Below, piece by piece: positions 33,895 through 43,442 of a stretch of 64,000 bases of DNA. The position numbers and the translations under genes are program-made. The stretch spans positions 2,604,001 through 2,668,000 of the forward strand of contig AP017424.1 in assembly GCA_002355495.1 (NCBI GenBank), read 5' to 3'. This stretch comes from Streptomyces laurentii (GTDB lineage: Bacteria > Actinomycetota > Actinomycetes > Streptomycetales > Streptomycetaceae). Each line of letters begins with the position of its first letter. Within the stretch, counting starts at the first letter, position 1. Under the pieces are notes generated by a model. It was not told where the DNA came from, made no database searches, and worked only from the letters and a program-made list of their open reading frames with translations.

Positions 33895-35832
33895 ATGTTC
33901 GACACCGTCCTCGTCGCCAACCGGGGCGAGATCGCCGTCCGCGTCATCCGTACGCTGCGCGCGATGGGCGTGCGGTCGGTGGCCGTGTACAGCGACGCGG
34001 ACGCCGACGCCCGGCACGTACGGGAGGCGGACACGGCGGTACGGATCGGTCCGGCCCCGGCCTCGGAGTCGTACCTCTCCGTCCCCGCCCTGCTCGACGC
34101 GGCCCGCCGCACCGGCGCGCAGGCCGTCCACCCGGGCTACGGCTTCCTCGCCGAGAACGCCGGTTTCGCGCGGGCGTGCGCGGAGGCGGGCCTGGTCTTC
34201 ATCGGGCCGTCGGCCGACGCGATCGCGCTGATGGGCGACAAGATCCGGGCGAAGGACACGGTGAAGACGGCCGGTGTGCCGGTCGTCCCCGGCGCCGCCG
34301 ACCCGGAGATCGTCGAGGCCGCCCGCGAACTGGGCGCCCCGGTCCTGCTGAAGCCCAGCGCGGGCGGCGGCGGCAAGGGCATGCGCCTGGTGCGCGACCT
34401 GGCCGTCCTGGAGGAGGAGATCGCGGCGGCGCGGCGCGAGGCGCGGTCCTCGTTCGGCGACGACACGCTGCTCGTGGAGCGGTGGATCGACCGGCCCCGG
34501 CACATCGAGATCCAGGTCCTCGCGGACGCGCACGGCAACGTGGTGCACCTGGGCGAGCGCGAGTGCTCGCTGCAGCGCCGCCACCAGAAGATCATCGAGG
34601 AGGCGCCGAGCGTCCTGCTGACCCCGGAGATCCGGGCGGCGATGGGCGCGGCGGCGGTGGAGGCCGCGCGGTCCTGCGGCTATGTGGGCGCGGGCACGGT
34701 CGAGTTCATCGTGCCGGGCGTCGACCCCGCCTCGTACTACTTCATGGAGATGAACACCCGTCTCCAGGTCGAGCACCCGGTCACGGAGCTCATCACCGGC
34801 CTGGACCTGGTGGAGTGGCAGCTGCGGGTGGCGGCCGGCGAGCCGCTGGGCTTCGGGCAGGACGACGTACGCCTGGACGGCTGGGCGATCGAGGCGCGCA
34901 TCTGCGCCGAGGACCCGTCGCGCGGTTTCCTGCCGTCCGGCGGTACGGTCCTCGCGCTCGACGAGCCGCACGGCGAGGGCGTCCGGACGGACTCCGGTCT
35001 CGCCGAGGGCACCGAGGTCTCGTCGCTGTACGACCCGATGCTGTCGAAGGTCATCGTGCACGGTCCGGACCGGGCGACGGCGCTGCGCAAGCTGCGTGCC
35101 GCGCTCGCCGGGACGGTCACCCTCGGCGTCCCGACGAACGCCGGCTTCCTGCGGCGGCTGCTCGCCCACCCGGACGTGGTCGCGGGCGACCTGGACACGG
35201 GTCTGGTCGAGCGCGAGGCGGAGGGGCTGGTTCCGGACGGCGTTCCGGAGGAGGTGTACGCGGCGGCCGCCGCCGTACGGGTCGCGGAGCTGGCACCGGC
35301 GCCCGCCGCCGACGGCTGGACGGACCCGTTCGCGGTGCCGAGCGGCTGGCGGCTCGGCGGCACCCCGAAGCCGCTCGCGCTGCCGCTGCGGGTGCCGGGC
35401 GCGGAGCCCGTCACCGTCGAGGCGCCGCGCACGGCCTCCCGGGTGACGGACCGCTCGGTCACCGTCACCGTGGACGGGATCGCCCACCGCTTCCGCCGGG
35501 CCGGCGACTGGCTCGGCCGCGACGGCGACTCCTGGCACGTCATGGACCATGACCCGGTCGCCGCCGCGCTGTCCGGCGCCCGGCACGGCGGCGCCGACAC
35601 GCTGGCCGCGCCGATGCCCGGCACCGTGACCGTGGTCAAGGTCGCGGTCGGCGACGAGGTGGCCGCCGGTCAGAGCCTGCTGGTGGTGGAGGCGATGAAG
35701 ATGGAGCACGTCATCTCCGCACCGCACGCCGGCACCGTCACCGAGCTGGACGTCTCGCCCGGCACGACCGTCGCCATGGACCAGATCCTGGCCGTGGTGA
35801 CCCCGCTGGAGCAGAAGGAGGACGCCTCATGA
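33895..35832 (+). CDS. Methylcrotonoyl-CoA carboxylase alpha (biotin carboxylase-BCCP) subunit
   Basis: A 645-residue protein starting [20 protein letters not shown]. The biotin carboxylase domain (about 1-445) has [33 protein letters not shown] (ATP loop), [20 protein letters not shown] and [20 protein letters not shown]. The C-terminal biotinyl domain has the biotin lysine in VVEAMKMEH and ends IKLAxVTP-like. ATG 33895 fits the family start; an in-frame ATG at 33823 with AAGGGG upstream would add 24 residues and cannot be excluded. The gene follows the beta subunit in the same operon, and its stop overlaps the HMG-CoA lyase start (ATGA). Confidence 0.92.
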   Translation: MFDTVLVANRGEIAVRVIRTLRAMGVRSVAVYSDADADARHVREADTAVRIGPAPASESYLSVPALLDAARRTGAQAVHPGYGFLAENAGFARACAEAGLVFIGPSADAIALMGDKIRAKDTVKTAGVPVVPGAADPEIVEAARELGAPVLLKPSAGGGGKGMRLVRDLAVLEEEIAAARREARSSFGDDTLLVERWIDRPRHIEIQVLADAHGNVVHLGERECSLQRRHQKIIEEAPSVLLTPEIRAAMGAAAVEAARSCGYVGAGTVEFIVPGVDPASYYFMEMNTRLQVEHPVTELITGLDLVEWQLRVAAGEPLGFGQDDVRLDGWAIEARICAEDPSRGFLPSGGTVLALDEPHGEGVRTDSGLAEGTEVSSLYDPMLSKVIVHGPDRATALRKLRAALAGTVTLGVPTNAGFLRRLLAHPDVVAGDLDTGLVEREAEGLVPDGVPEEVYAAAAAVRVAELAPAPAADGWTDPFAVPSGWRLGGTPKPLALPLRVPGAEPVTVEAPRTASRVTDRSVTVTVDGIAHRFRRAGDWLGRDGDSWHVMDHDPVAAALSGARHGGADTLAAPMPGTVTVVKVAVGDEVAAGQSLLVVEAMKMEHVISAPHAGTVTELDVSPGTTVAMDQILAVVTPLEQKEDAS

Positions 35833-36788
35833 CCACCGAAGGCCCCGCCGGGCTTCCGATGACCGTCCCCGCGACCGATCTGCCGGACCGGGTCCGGATC
35901 CACGAGGTCGGTCCGCGCGACGGTCTGCAGAACGAGAAGACGACCGTCCCGACCGAGGTGAAGGCCGAGTTCATCCGGCGGCTCGCCGCCGCCGGCCTGG
36001 GCACGGTCGAGGCGACCAGCTTCGTGCACCCCAAGTGGGTGCCCCAACTCGCCGACGCCGAGCAGCTGTTCCCGCAGGTGAAGGACCTGTCGGCCAAGGC
36101 CGTACGCCTGCCCGTGCTGGTCCCGAACGAGCGCGGCCTGGACCGCGCGCTCGCCCTCGGCGCCCACGAGGTCGCCGTCTTCGCGTCCGCCACCGAGTCC
36201 TTCGCCAAGGCCAACCTCAACCGGACCGTCGACGAGTCGCTCGCGATGTTCGCGCCGGTCGTGGCCCGCGCCAAGGAGGCCGGGCTGCGGGTCCGCGGGT
36301 ACGTCTCGATGTGCTTCGGCGACCCCTGGGAAGGCGCCGTGCCGCTGCACCAGGTGGCACGGGTGTGCACCGCGCTGCGCGCGATGGGCTGCGACGAGCT
36401 GAGCCTCGGCGACACCATCGGCGTGGCCACCCCCGGCCACGTCCTCGAACTGCTCTCCCTGCTCAACGAGGAGGGCGTCCCGACGCCCGCCCTCGCCGTG
36501 CACTTCCACGACACCTACGGACAGGCGCTGGCCAACGCGTACGCGGCCCTGGAGCACGGTGTCACCGTCTTCGACGCGTCCGCCGGCGGCCTCGGCGGCT
36601 GCCCGTACGCCAAGTCCGCGACCGGGAACCTCGCCACCGAGGACCTGGTGTGGATGCTCCGCGGTCTCGGCATCGAGACCGGGGTCGACCTGGCCGCCCT
36701 CACCGCCACGAGCGTGTGGATGGCCGACCACCTGGGCCGCCCGAGCCCGTCCCGTACCGTTCGCGCGCTCTCCCGCAAGGAGTCCTGA
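35829..36788 (+). CDS. Hydroxymethylglutaryl-CoA lyase
   Basis: A 319-residue HMG-CoA lyase starting at ATG 35829 in an ATGA overlap with the carboxylase gene. The DRE-TIM barrel motif is [19 protein letters not shown] (Arg-Asp catalytic pair and metal ligand). [48 protein letters not shown] (HxH metal ligands) and the mobile-loop Cys in [15 protein letters not shown] follow. It cleaves HMG-CoA into acetyl-CoA and acetoacetate, the last step of leucine degradation in this operon. Confidence 0.93.
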   Translation: MTTEGPAGLPMTVPATDLPDRVRIHEVGPRDGLQNEKTTVPTEVKAEFIRRLAAAGLGTVEATSFVHPKWVPQLADAEQLFPQVKDLSAKAVRLPVLVPNERGLDRALALGAHEVAVFASATESFAKANLNRTVDESLAMFAPVVARAKEAGLRVRGYVSMCFGDPWEGAVPLHQVARVCTALRAMGCDELSLGDTIGVATPGHVLELLSLLNEEGVPTPALAVHFHDTYGQALANAYAALEHGVTVFDASAGGLGGCPYAKSATGNLATEDLVWMLRGLGIETGVDLAALTATSVWMADHLGRPSPSRTVRALSRKES

Positions 36789-36790
36789 GC

Positions 36791-37951
36791 ATGTCCCTCG
36801 ACCACCGGCTCTCCGAAGAGCACGAGGAACTCCGCCGTACCGTGGAGGAGTTCGCCCACGACGTCGTCGCCCCGAAGATCGGCGACTACTACGAGCGGCA
36901 CGAGTTCCCGTACGAGATCGTCGCCGAGATGGGCCGCATGGGCCTGTTCGGCCTGCCGTTCCCCGAGGAGTACGGCGGCATGGGCGGCGACTACCTGGCG
37001 CTCGGCATCGCCCTGGAGGAGCTGGCGCGGGTCGACTCGTCCGTCGCCATCACCCTGGAGGCGGGCGTCTCGCTGGGCGCCATGCCCGTGTACCGCTTCG
37101 GCACCGAGGAGCAGAAGCGCGCGTGGCTGCCGAAGCTGTGCGCCGGCGAGATGCTGGGCGCGTTCGGCCTGACCGAGCCGGGCGCCGGCTCGGACGCGGG
37201 CGGCTCCCGGACGACCGCCGTCCGCGACGGCGACGAGTGGGTCATCAACGGCTCGAAGTGCTTCATCACCAACTCCGGTACGGACATCACCGGCCTGGTG
37301 ACGGTCACGGCGGTCACCGGCCGCAAGCCCGACGGCCGGCCGCGGATCTCCTCGATCATCGTCCCGTCCGGCACCCCCGGCTTCACGGTCGCCGCCCCGT
37401 ACTCGAAGGTCGGCTGGAACGCCTCCGACACCCGTGAGCTGTCCTTCTCCGACGTGCGCGTGCCGGTGGAGAACCTGCTGGGCGAGGAGGGCCGCGGCTA
37501 CGCGCAGTTCCTGCGCATCCTGGACGAGGGCCGGATCGCGATCGCGGCGCTCGCCACGGGTCTCGCGCAGGGCTGTGTCGACGAGTCGGTGAAGTACGCG
37601 AAGGAACGGCACTCCTTCGGCCGGCCGATCGCCGAGTACCAGGCCATCCAGTTCAAGATCGCCGACATGGAGATGCGCGCCCATATGGCCCGCGTCGGCT
37701 GGCGCGACGCGGCCTCACGGCTGGTCAACGGCGAGCCGTTCAAGAAGGAGGCGGCGATGGCGAAGCTGTACTCGTCGACGATCGCCGTCGACAACGCCCG
37801 CGAGGCCACCCAGGTCCACGGCGGCTACGGCTTCATGAACGAGTACCCGGTGGCCCGCATGTGGCGCGACTCCAAGATCCTGGAGATCGGCGAGGGCACG
37901 AGCGAGGTGCAGCGGATGCTGATCGCCCGGGAGCTGGGCCTCGGGGCCTGA
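36791..37951 (+). CDS. acdH: Isovaleryl/branched-chain acyl-CoA dehydrogenase (AcdH-like)
   Basis: A 386-residue acyl-CoA dehydrogenase, two bases after the HMG-CoA lyase stop. Motifs: LPFPEEYGGMGGDYLALGIA, LGAFGLTEPGAGSDAGGSRT (flavin binding), VINGSKCFITNSG, VGWNASDTRELSFSDVRVP, VHGGYGFMNEYPVARMWRD and ILEIGEGTSEVQRMLIARELG. It oxidises isovaleryl-CoA or isobutyryl-CoA to the enoyl-CoA used by the carboxylase encoded upstream. The gene matches the position I recall for S. coelicolor acdH, a branched-chain and short-chain acyl-CoA dehydrogenase needed for valine and leucine breakdown. A strong terminator follows. Confidence 0.92.
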   Translation: MSLDHRLSEEHEELRRTVEEFAHDVVAPKIGDYYERHEFPYEIVAEMGRMGLFGLPFPEEYGGMGGDYLALGIALEELARVDSSVAITLEAGVSLGAMPVYRFGTEEQKRAWLPKLCAGEMLGAFGLTEPGAGSDAGGSRTTAVRDGDEWVINGSKCFITNSGTDITGLVTVTAVTGRKPDGRPRISSIIVPSGTPGFTVAAPYSKVGWNASDTRELSFSDVRVPVENLLGEEGRGYAQFLRILDEGRIAIAALATGLAQGCVDESVKYAKERHSFGRPIAEYQAIQFKIADMEMRAHMARVGWRDAASRLVNGEPFKKEAAMAKLYSSTIAVDNAREATQVHGGYGFMNEYPVARMWRDSKILEIGEGTSEVQRMLIARELGLGA

Positions 37952-37970
37952 TCCCTCTCACATCCGTACG

Positions 37971-38012
37971 GGGGCGGGGCGCGCGGCCGAGGCCGGGCGC
38001 CCCGCCCCTTTT
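37971..38012 (+). terminator. Rho-independent terminator of the leucine-catabolic operon
   Basis: GGGGCGGGGCGC and GCGCCCCGCCCC form a perfect 12-bp stem, followed directly by TTTT, 20 bases after the acyl-CoA dehydrogenase stop. Confidence 0.9.
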
Positions 38013-38030
38013 CACGCGGTCACACCGGGG

Positions 38031-38366
38031 TCACAGGGAGAGCGGCACGAGCGTCAGGTACGGCACCAGGGGCGCCACGGCGCAGAGCGTCCAGTAGGGC
38101 GCGGGCCTGGCCGGCCATCCGGCGGCGGTCATCCTGCGCGACATCCAGGTGTTCAGCAGTCCCCAGACCAGGCCGAAGAGCGTGAGCACCGGGACGAGGA
38201 TGACGAGCCAGAGCCACATGCCGTCGTTCTCGGTCGGTTCACGCTGGGTCCAACCCAGTTCCGCCAGCGGCCCGTTGGCCATCACGTACCAGACGAGAAA
38301 ACACGGCACGACACCCGGCACCCCGAGCAGCAGGTTCACTCCCCCGGCCACCGCCAGCCTCTTCAT
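38031..38366 (-). CDS. Small membrane protein, 111 aa
   Basis: Starts at ATG 38366 with GGAGGGGAAACG upstream. Three hydrophobic segments are visible: LAVAGGVNLLLGVPGVVPCF with LVWYVM, MWLWLVILVPVLTLFGLVWG and YWTLCAVAPLVPYLTLVPL. No domain is recognised. It is monocistronic and lies between the leucine operon terminator and the desE promoter, transcribed away from desE. Its start is about 200 bases from the desE iron box, so iron control is possible but not evident. Confidence 0.75.
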   Translation of the reverse strand: MKRLAVAGGVNLLLGVPGVVPCFLVWYVMANGPLAELGWTQREPTENDGMWLWLVILVPVLTLFGLVWGLLNTWMSRRMTAAGWPARPAPYWTLCAVAPLVPYLTLVPLSL

Positions 38367-38566
38367 CGTTTCCCCTCCGCCACGCCACGACCCCGGCCGC
38401 CGCCTCCCGGCACGGGAGTCCGCAGGCTACTGGGTGGACGTGCCGCCGGCCTCGCTCGCCCCGGGGATGCGGACACCCTGACCCAAGGTCAACCCCAAGG
38501 GTGATCCGGCGCACTTCCCCCTTCGCCGCCGCACGGGGTCCGGGAACCCGGATCTTCCCGCCTGGG

Positions 38567-38585
38567 TAAGGTTAGGCTAACCTCA
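38567..38585. promoter_or_regulatory. Iron box upstream of desE (DmdR/IdeR site)
   Basis: TAAGGTTAGGCTAACCTCA matches the 19-bp actinobacterial iron box TTAGGTTAGGCTAACCTAA at 16 of 19 positions. It lies 50 bases before the desE start and predicts repression by Fe2+-DmdR1. Confidence 0.92.
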
Positions 38586-38634
38586 TCCGGACTTACCCAG
38601 GCCGTTCCCCGGCACGCACGAAAGCGACTTCGCC

Positions 38635-39690
38635 ATGCCCCGATCCGCCCGAGCCACCTCTCTCACCCGTCGCGGACTGCTCGCCGCGGGCGGCGCCGTC
38701 GGGCTCGGCGCCGCGCTCGCCGCCTGCGGGGGCGGCGACGGGAAGGTAGCCGGGAAATCCGCCGCCGCGAGCGGCGGCAAGGGCGGCGCCTGGAGCTTCA
38801 CGGACGACCGGGGCTCCAAGGTCGCGCTCGCCGCGACCCCGAAGAACATCGTCGCCTTCACCGGCACGGCCGCCGCGCTCAAGGACTTCGGCGTCGAGGT
38901 GAAGGGCGTCTTCGGCCCGACCACGGTCAAGGACCCGAAGACCGGCGCGGTGACGCCGGACGTGCAGGCCGGCGACCTCGACATCGCCAAGGTCACCGTC
39001 ATCGGCAACGTCTGGGGCGAGTTCAGGATCGAGGAGTACCTCAAGCTGAACCCCGATGTCCTCGTCACCGACATGTGGGAGAAGGGCGCCCTCTGGTACG
39101 TGCCGGAGGAGCAGAAGGACAAGATCCTCAAGATCGCCCCGACCGTCGCCCTGTGGGCCGCCGGGAAGTCGATGCCCACCGTGCTCCAGCGCCACGCCGA
39201 CCTCGCCGGCTCGCTCGGCGCCGATGTGGCGAGCGCGCGGATCAAGGCCGACAAGGCCCGCTTCGAGGCCGCGGCGGAACGGGTCCGCAAGGCGGCCAAG
39301 GCGAGGAAGGGCATCAAGGTCCTCATCGGCTCCGGCTCGCCGGACACCTTCTACGTCTCCACCCCGGTCCGCCCCACCGACACGCTCTTCTTCCAGGAGC
39401 TGGGCGTCGACCTCGTCGTGCCCGACAAGCTGGACCCCTCGGGCTGGTTCGAGCTGCTGAGCTGGGAGAACGTCGACAAGTACCAGGCCGACGTCATCCT
39501 GCTCGACAACCGCACCTCCGCCCTCCAGCCCGAGGCACTGAAGGCGAAGCCGACCTGGGCCGCGCTGCCCGCCGTCAAGGCCGGCCAGGTCTTCCCGCGC
39601 GTGACCGAGCCCGTCTACTCGTACGCCAAGTGCGCCCCGCTCCTGGAGGACCTGGCGAAGGCCCTGGAGAACGCGAAGAAGGTGGCCTGA
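38635..39690 (+). CDS. desE: Ferrioxamine-binding lipoprotein DesE
   Basis: A 351-residue siderophore-binding protein. RRGLLAAGGAVGLGAALAAC is a Tat-type signal with a lipobox ending at a Cys followed by GGG, so it is exported and lipid-anchored at the outer face of the membrane. The mature part has the class III (FecB-like) binding-protein pattern: DDRGSKVALAATPKNIVAFT, NPDVLVTDMWEKGALWYVP, a long central helix (KADKARFEAAAERVRKAAKA) and FELLSWENVDKYQADVILLD. It should bind ferrioxamine and hand it to an ABC importer not in this window. The iron box upstream and desF downstream (three-base gap) confirm the assignment. Confidence 0.92.
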   Translation: MPRSARATSLTRRGLLAAGGAVGLGAALAACGGGDGKVAGKSAAASGGKGGAWSFTDDRGSKVALAATPKNIVAFTGTAAALKDFGVEVKGVFGPTTVKDPKTGAVTPDVQAGDLDIAKVTVIGNVWGEFRIEEYLKLNPDVLVTDMWEKGALWYVPEEQKDKILKIAPTVALWAAGKSMPTVLQRHADLAGSLGADVASARIKADKARFEAAAERVRKAAKARKGIKVLIGSGSPDTFYVSTPVRPTDTLFFQELGVDLVVPDKLDPSGWFELLSWENVDKYQADVILLDNRTSALQPEALKAKPTWAALPAVKAGQVFPRVTEPVYSYAKCAPLLEDLAKALENAKKVA

Positions 39691-39693
39691 CCC

Positions 39694-40539
39694 ATGACGG
39701 ACGCCGAGACCGCCCCGTTCCGCTTCTTCTCCCTCCAGGTCGACCGGACGCGGCGGCTCGGCCCGTCGCTGGTCCGCGTCGCCTTCACCGGCGAGGAGTC
39801 GAAGAGTTTCCGCTCGGGCGGGCGCGACCAGTCGCTCTCCCTCTTCCTGCCGCACCCCGGGCAGGACGCGCCGGTCCTGCCACCGCTCGACACCCCGGAT
39901 CTGTACGCGGTCCTGGGCGCCTGGCGCGCCCTGCCGCACGACGAGCGGGCGGTGATGCGCTCGTACACCGTCCGCGCCCAGCGCACCGCGCCGGACGGGA
40001 CGGCGGAGATCGACATCGACTTCGCGATCCACGAGGACGGCGGCCCCGCCTGCCGCTGGGCCGAGGCCGCCCGCCCCGGGGACCGGGTGGTCGTCCTGGG
40101 TCCGGCCGTGGCCGAGAACACCGGCGTGCGGTTCCGACTCCCCGCCGACGCCGACTCCGTGGTGATCTGGGGCGACGAGACCGCCCTGCCGGCCGTCGCC
40201 GGGATCCTGGAGTGGCTGCCCGCCGGGCTGCCCGCCCGAGTGTTCCTCGAAGTGCCGTACCCGGACGACAGGCTGGAGCTCGAGACGGCGGCCGATGCCG
40301 CCGTCACCTGGCTGGTACGCGCCGAGGGAGCGCCGTCCGCCGTGGCGGCGGTCGCCGCCGAAGAGTTGCCGGGCTCCGCTCCGTACGTCTGGATCGCGGG
40401 CGAATCCGGCTCGGTGAAGGCACTGCGCCGCCACTTCGTCGGCGAACGCGGACTCGACCGCCGCCGGGTCACCTTCGTCGGCTACTGGCGCCGCGGCCTG
40501 TCGGAGGACGCCCTGCGCGAAGTCCCCGACGAGGCCTAG
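39694..40539 (+). CDS. desF: Siderophore-interacting flavoprotein DesF (ferric reductase)
   Basis: A 281-residue SIP-family protein. The FAD-binding domain contains FFSLQVDRTRRLGPSLVRVA, the flavin motif VMRSYTVRAQRTAPDGTAEIDIDF (R-x-Y-T/S) and GGPACRWAEAARPGDRVVVLGP. The NAD(P)H part contains VVIWGDETALPAVAGILEWLP and VWIAGESGSVKALRRHF, and it ends RVTFVGYWRRGLSEDALREV, the usual SIP C-terminus. It reduces ferric siderophores in the cytoplasm to release iron. It is co-transcribed with desE and followed by a terminator. Confidence 0.92.
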   Translation: MTDAETAPFRFFSLQVDRTRRLGPSLVRVAFTGEESKSFRSGGRDQSLSLFLPHPGQDAPVLPPLDTPDLYAVLGAWRALPHDERAVMRSYTVRAQRTAPDGTAEIDIDFAIHEDGGPACRWAEAARPGDRVVVLGPAVAENTGVRFRLPADADSVVIWGDETALPAVAGILEWLPAGLPARVFLEVPYPDDRLELETAADAAVTWLVRAEGAPSAVAAVAAEELPGSAPYVWIAGESGSVKALRRHFVGERGLDRRRVTFVGYWRRGLSEDALREVPDEA

Positions 40540-40576
40540 CACTTTCGGACCGCACCCCCCTTCCACACCCCCGCAC

Positions 40577-40609
40577 AGCCCCTCGATTCCTTTCGGGTCG
40601 GGGGGCTTT
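40577..40609 (+). terminator. Rho-independent terminator after desF
   Basis: AGCCCCTCGATTC and GGGTCGGGGGGCT pair over 13 positions (G-T pairs included) around the loop CTTTC and are followed by TTTC. It separates desEF from the desA promoter. Confidence 0.8.
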
Positions 40610-40622
40610 CGCGTGCTCGAAG

Positions 40623-40641
40623 TTAGGTTAGGCTAACCTAA
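40623..40641. promoter_or_regulatory. Iron box upstream of desA (perfect consensus)
   Basis: TTAGGTTAGGCTAACCTAA is an exact match to the 19-bp DmdR/IdeR iron box. It ends 41 bases before the desA start and predicts iron repression of the desABCD operon. Confidence 0.95.
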
Positions 40642-40681
40642 CTTTCACTGACCGAGTCCGCTCCCGGAAGGGCCTTCCCCC

Positions 40682-42124
40682 ATGCGTTCCCATCTGCTCA
40701 ACGCCACCACGGCGGCGGCCTACCGACACTCCGTCACCGAAGGAGCCGAGCGGGTGGCACGCCGACTCGCCACCGCCCAGGGGCCGTTCAGCGGCATCAC
40801 GCCCGCCGCGCTCGCGCCCGCCGTCGACGCCGTCGACCTCGACCGGCCGCTCGGCGACCTCACCGCCGCCCTCGACGAGCTGGAGGACGTCTACCTGCGC
40901 GACGCGGTCTACTTCCACCACCCCCGCTACCTGGCGCACCTCAACTGTCCGGTCGTGCTGCCCGCCGTCGCCGCCGAGGCCGTCCTGTCCGCCGTCAACT
41001 CCTCCCTCGACACCTGGGACCAGAGCGCCGGCGGCACCCTGATCGAGCGCCGCCTGATCGACTGGACGGCCGGCCGGATCGGCTTCGGGCCGGGCGCCGA
41101 CGGGGTGTTCACCAGCGGCGGCAGCCAGTCCAACCTCCAGGCCCTGCTGCTCGCCCGCGAGGAGGCCGGCGCCGTGGCCCCGTCCCGGCTGCGGATCTTC
41201 GCCTCGGCCTGCGGGCACTTCAGCGTCCAGAAGTCGGCCACCCTGCTCGGCCTCGGCCCGGACGCCGTCGTCTCCGTCCCCGTCGACCGCGAGCGGCGCA
41301 TGCAGTCGGTGGTGCTCGCCGCCGAACTGGCCGCCTGCCGCGCCGAGGGCCTGGTCCCCATGGCGATCGTCGCCACCGCCGGCACCACCGACTTCGGCTC
41401 CATCGACCCGCTGCCCGAGATCGCCGCGCTGGCCGCCGAGTACGGCGCCTGGATGCACGTCGACGCCGCGTACGGCTGCGGGCTGCTCGTCTCGCCGACC
41501 CGCCGGCACCTCCTCGACGGCATCGAGCGCGCCGACTCGGTGACCGTCGACTTCCACAAGTCCTTCTTCCAGCCGGTGAGTTCGTCCGCCGTGCTGGTGC
41601 GCGACGGGGCCACGCTGCGGCACGCCACCTACCACGCGGACTACCTCAACCCGCGCCGCCCGGCCACCGCCGAGCATCTCCCCAACCAGGTCGACAAGTC
41701 CCTCCAGACCACCCGCCGCTTCGACGCCCTGAAACTGTGGATGACCCTGCGCGTCATGGGCGCCGAGGGCGTCGGCACGCTCTTCGACGAGGTCTGCGCG
41801 CTGGCCCGGGAGGGGCACACGCTGCTCGCCGCCGACCCGCGCTTCGAGGTCGTCACCGAGCCGAGCCTGTCCACCCTCGTCTTCCGCTTCCTGCCGGAGT
41901 CGGACGCGCCCGACGAGGCCGTCGACCGCGCCAACCTCCACGCCCGCCAGGCCCTGTTCGCCTCCGGCGAGGCCGTCGTCGCCGGCACCAAGGTCGACGG
42001 CCGCCCGCACCTGAAGTTCACCCTGCTCAACCCCGAGACCACCACGGCCGACCTCACCGCCGTCCTCGATCTGATCGCCGGCCACGCCGCGCAGTACCTG
42101 GGAGAGAACCTTGTCCACGCCTGA
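40682..42124 (+). CDS. desA: Lysine decarboxylase DesA
   Basis: A 480-residue PLP enzyme of the group II decarboxylase family. [73 protein letters not shown] and [14 protein letters not shown] are typical. The PLP lysine is in [20 protein letters not shown]. It decarboxylates lysine to cadaverine, the first step of desferrioxamine synthesis. The position after a perfect iron box and before the N-hydroxylase gene fixes the role. It overlaps desB by 14 bases. Confidence 0.94.
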   Translation: MRSHLLNATTAAAYRHSVTEGAERVARRLATAQGPFSGITPAALAPAVDAVDLDRPLGDLTAALDELEDVYLRDAVYFHHPRYLAHLNCPVVLPAVAAEAVLSAVNSSLDTWDQSAGGTLIERRLIDWTAGRIGFGPGADGVFTSGGSQSNLQALLLAREEAGAVAPSRLRIFASACGHFSVQKSATLLGLGPDAVVSVPVDRERRMQSVVLAAELAACRAEGLVPMAIVATAGTTDFGSIDPLPEIAALAAEYGAWMHVDAAYGCGLLVSPTRRHLLDGIERADSVTVDFHKSFFQPVSSSAVLVRDGATLRHATYHADYLNPRRPATAEHLPNQVDKSLQTTRRFDALKLWMTLRVMGAEGVGTLFDEVCALAREGHTLLAADPRFEVVTEPSLSTLVFRFLPESDAPDEAVDRANLHARQALFASGEAVVAGTKVDGRPHLKFTLLNPETTTADLTAVLDLIAGHAAQYLGENLVHA

Positions 42125-43394
42125 GACGACCGCCCCCTACGACTTCATCGGCATCGGCCTCGGCCCCTTCAACCTGGGTCTCGCCTGCCTCACCGAGCCG
42201 ATCGACGCCCTCGACGGCCTCTTCCTGGAGTCCAAGCCGGACTTCGAGTGGCACTCCGGCATGTTCCTGGACGGCGCCCACCTCCAGACGCCGTTCCTGT
42301 CGGACCTCGTCACCCTCGCCGACCCGACCTCCCCGTACTCCTTCCTCAACTACCTGAAGGAGAAGGGCCGGATCTACTCGTTCTACATCCGCGAGAACTT
42401 CTACCCGCTGCGCACCGAGTACAACGACTACTGCCGCTGGGCCGCCGCGCGGCTCTCCTCGGTCCGCTTCAACACCACTGTCACCACCGTCACGTTCGAC
42501 GAGTCCGCCGAGCTGTACGTGGTGACCACCGACTCCGGCACGACGTACCGCGCCCGCCGCCTCGTCCTCGGCACCGGCACCTCGCCGCACGTCCCCGAGC
42601 CCTGCCGAGACCTCGGCGGCGACGTCACGCACACCTCGCGCTACCTGCGGAACCGCGACGCCCTGCTGAAGAAGAAGTCGATCACCCTGGTCGGCAGCGG
42701 CCAGAGCGCCGCCGAGATCTACCACGACCTGCTCGGCGGCATCCACGAGCACGGTTACCGGCTGAACTGGGTGACCCGCTCGCCCCGCTTCTTCCCCCTC
42801 GAATACACCAAGCTCACCCTGGAGATGACCTCCCCCGAGTACGTGGACTACTTCCACGCGCTCCCCGAGGACACCCGCTACCGGCTGGAGCGGGAGCAGA
42901 AGGGCCTGTTCAAGGGCATCGACGGGGCGCTGATCGACGCCATCTTCGACCTGCTCTACCAGCGGAACGCCGACGGCCCCGTCCCCACCCGGCTGCTCAC
43001 CAACTCCGCGCTCACCTCGGCCCGTTACGACGCCGAAGCGGGCACGTACGCCCTCGGCTTCCGCCAGGAGGAGCAGGAGAAGGACTTCACCCTGGACAGC
43101 GAGGGCCTGATCCTCGCCACCGGGTACGCGTACGAGACCCCCGCCTTCCTCGCGCCGATCGCCGACCGGCTGCGCCGGGACACGCGCGGACGCTTCGACC
43201 TCGCCCGCAACTACGCGATCGACGTCACCGGCCACGGCGTCTACCTCCAGAACGCCGGCACCCACACCCACTCGGTGACCTCGCCCGACCTGGGCATGGG
43301 CCCGTACCGCAACGCCACCCTCATCGCCGACATGCTCGGCGCCCCGTACTACCCGGTCGAGAAGACCATCGCGTTCCAGGAGTTCGGCATTTGA
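42111..43394 (+). CDS. desB: Cadaverine N-hydroxylase DesB
   Basis: A 427-residue flavin monooxygenase starting at TTG 42111, directly after GGAGAGAACC and inside desA. The FAD motif is [15 protein letters not shown], the NADPH motif [18 protein letters not shown], and the family C-terminal ATGY motif is in [40 protein letters not shown] and [23 protein letters not shown] match lysine/cadaverine N-hydroxylases. It makes N-hydroxycadaverine. The coding sequence ends ...FQEFGI and its TGA stop (43392-43394) coincides with the predicted end of the inserted TnpB element, so the native C-terminus may have been changed by a few residues. Confidence 0.93.
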   Translation: MSTPETTAPYDFIGIGLGPFNLGLACLTEPIDALDGLFLESKPDFEWHSGMFLDGAHLQTPFLSDLVTLADPTSPYSFLNYLKEKGRIYSFYIRENFYPLRTEYNDYCRWAAARLSSVRFNTTVTTVTFDESAELYVVTTDSGTTYRARRLVLGTGTSPHVPEPCRDLGGDVTHTSRYLRNRDALLKKKSITLVGSGQSAAEIYHDLLGGIHEHGYRLNWVTRSPRFFPLEYTKLTLEMTSPEYVDYFHALPEDTRYRLEREQKGLFKGIDGALIDAIFDLLYQRNADGPVPTRLLTNSALTSARYDAEAGTYALGFRQEEQEKDFTLDSEGLILATGYAYETPAFLAPIADRLRRDTRGRFDLARNYAIDVTGHGVYLQNAGTHTHSVTSPDLGMGPYRNATLIADMLGAPYYPVEKTIAFQEFGI

Positions 43395-43442
43395 CTTCGC
43401 CCCCTCGCCTATGGGCGGGGGGTTCCAGCGGTCGCCCGCTGG
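43391..43442 (-). ncRNA. Candidate omega RNA scaffold at the right end of the TnpB element
   Basis: At the 3' end of tnpB two hairpins are visible on the minus strand: CCAGCGG/CCGCTGG (43425-43442) and a GC-rich stem with loop CATA (about 43399-43422), followed by GAAGTCAA. In TnpB systems the RNA from this end carries the guide immediately beyond the element, which here would be the antisense of the desB 3' end (about 43371-43390). The 5' limit probably lies inside tnpB and is not defined. Confidence 0.4.

Noticed and set aside
32515..35832. 1105-codon plus-strand frame joining shadow sequence to the carboxylase alpha subunit
   Set aside because: The first 460 codons lie in another frame of the beta subunit gene and are low-complexity Arg/Gly. 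The real gene starts at 33895 or 33823.
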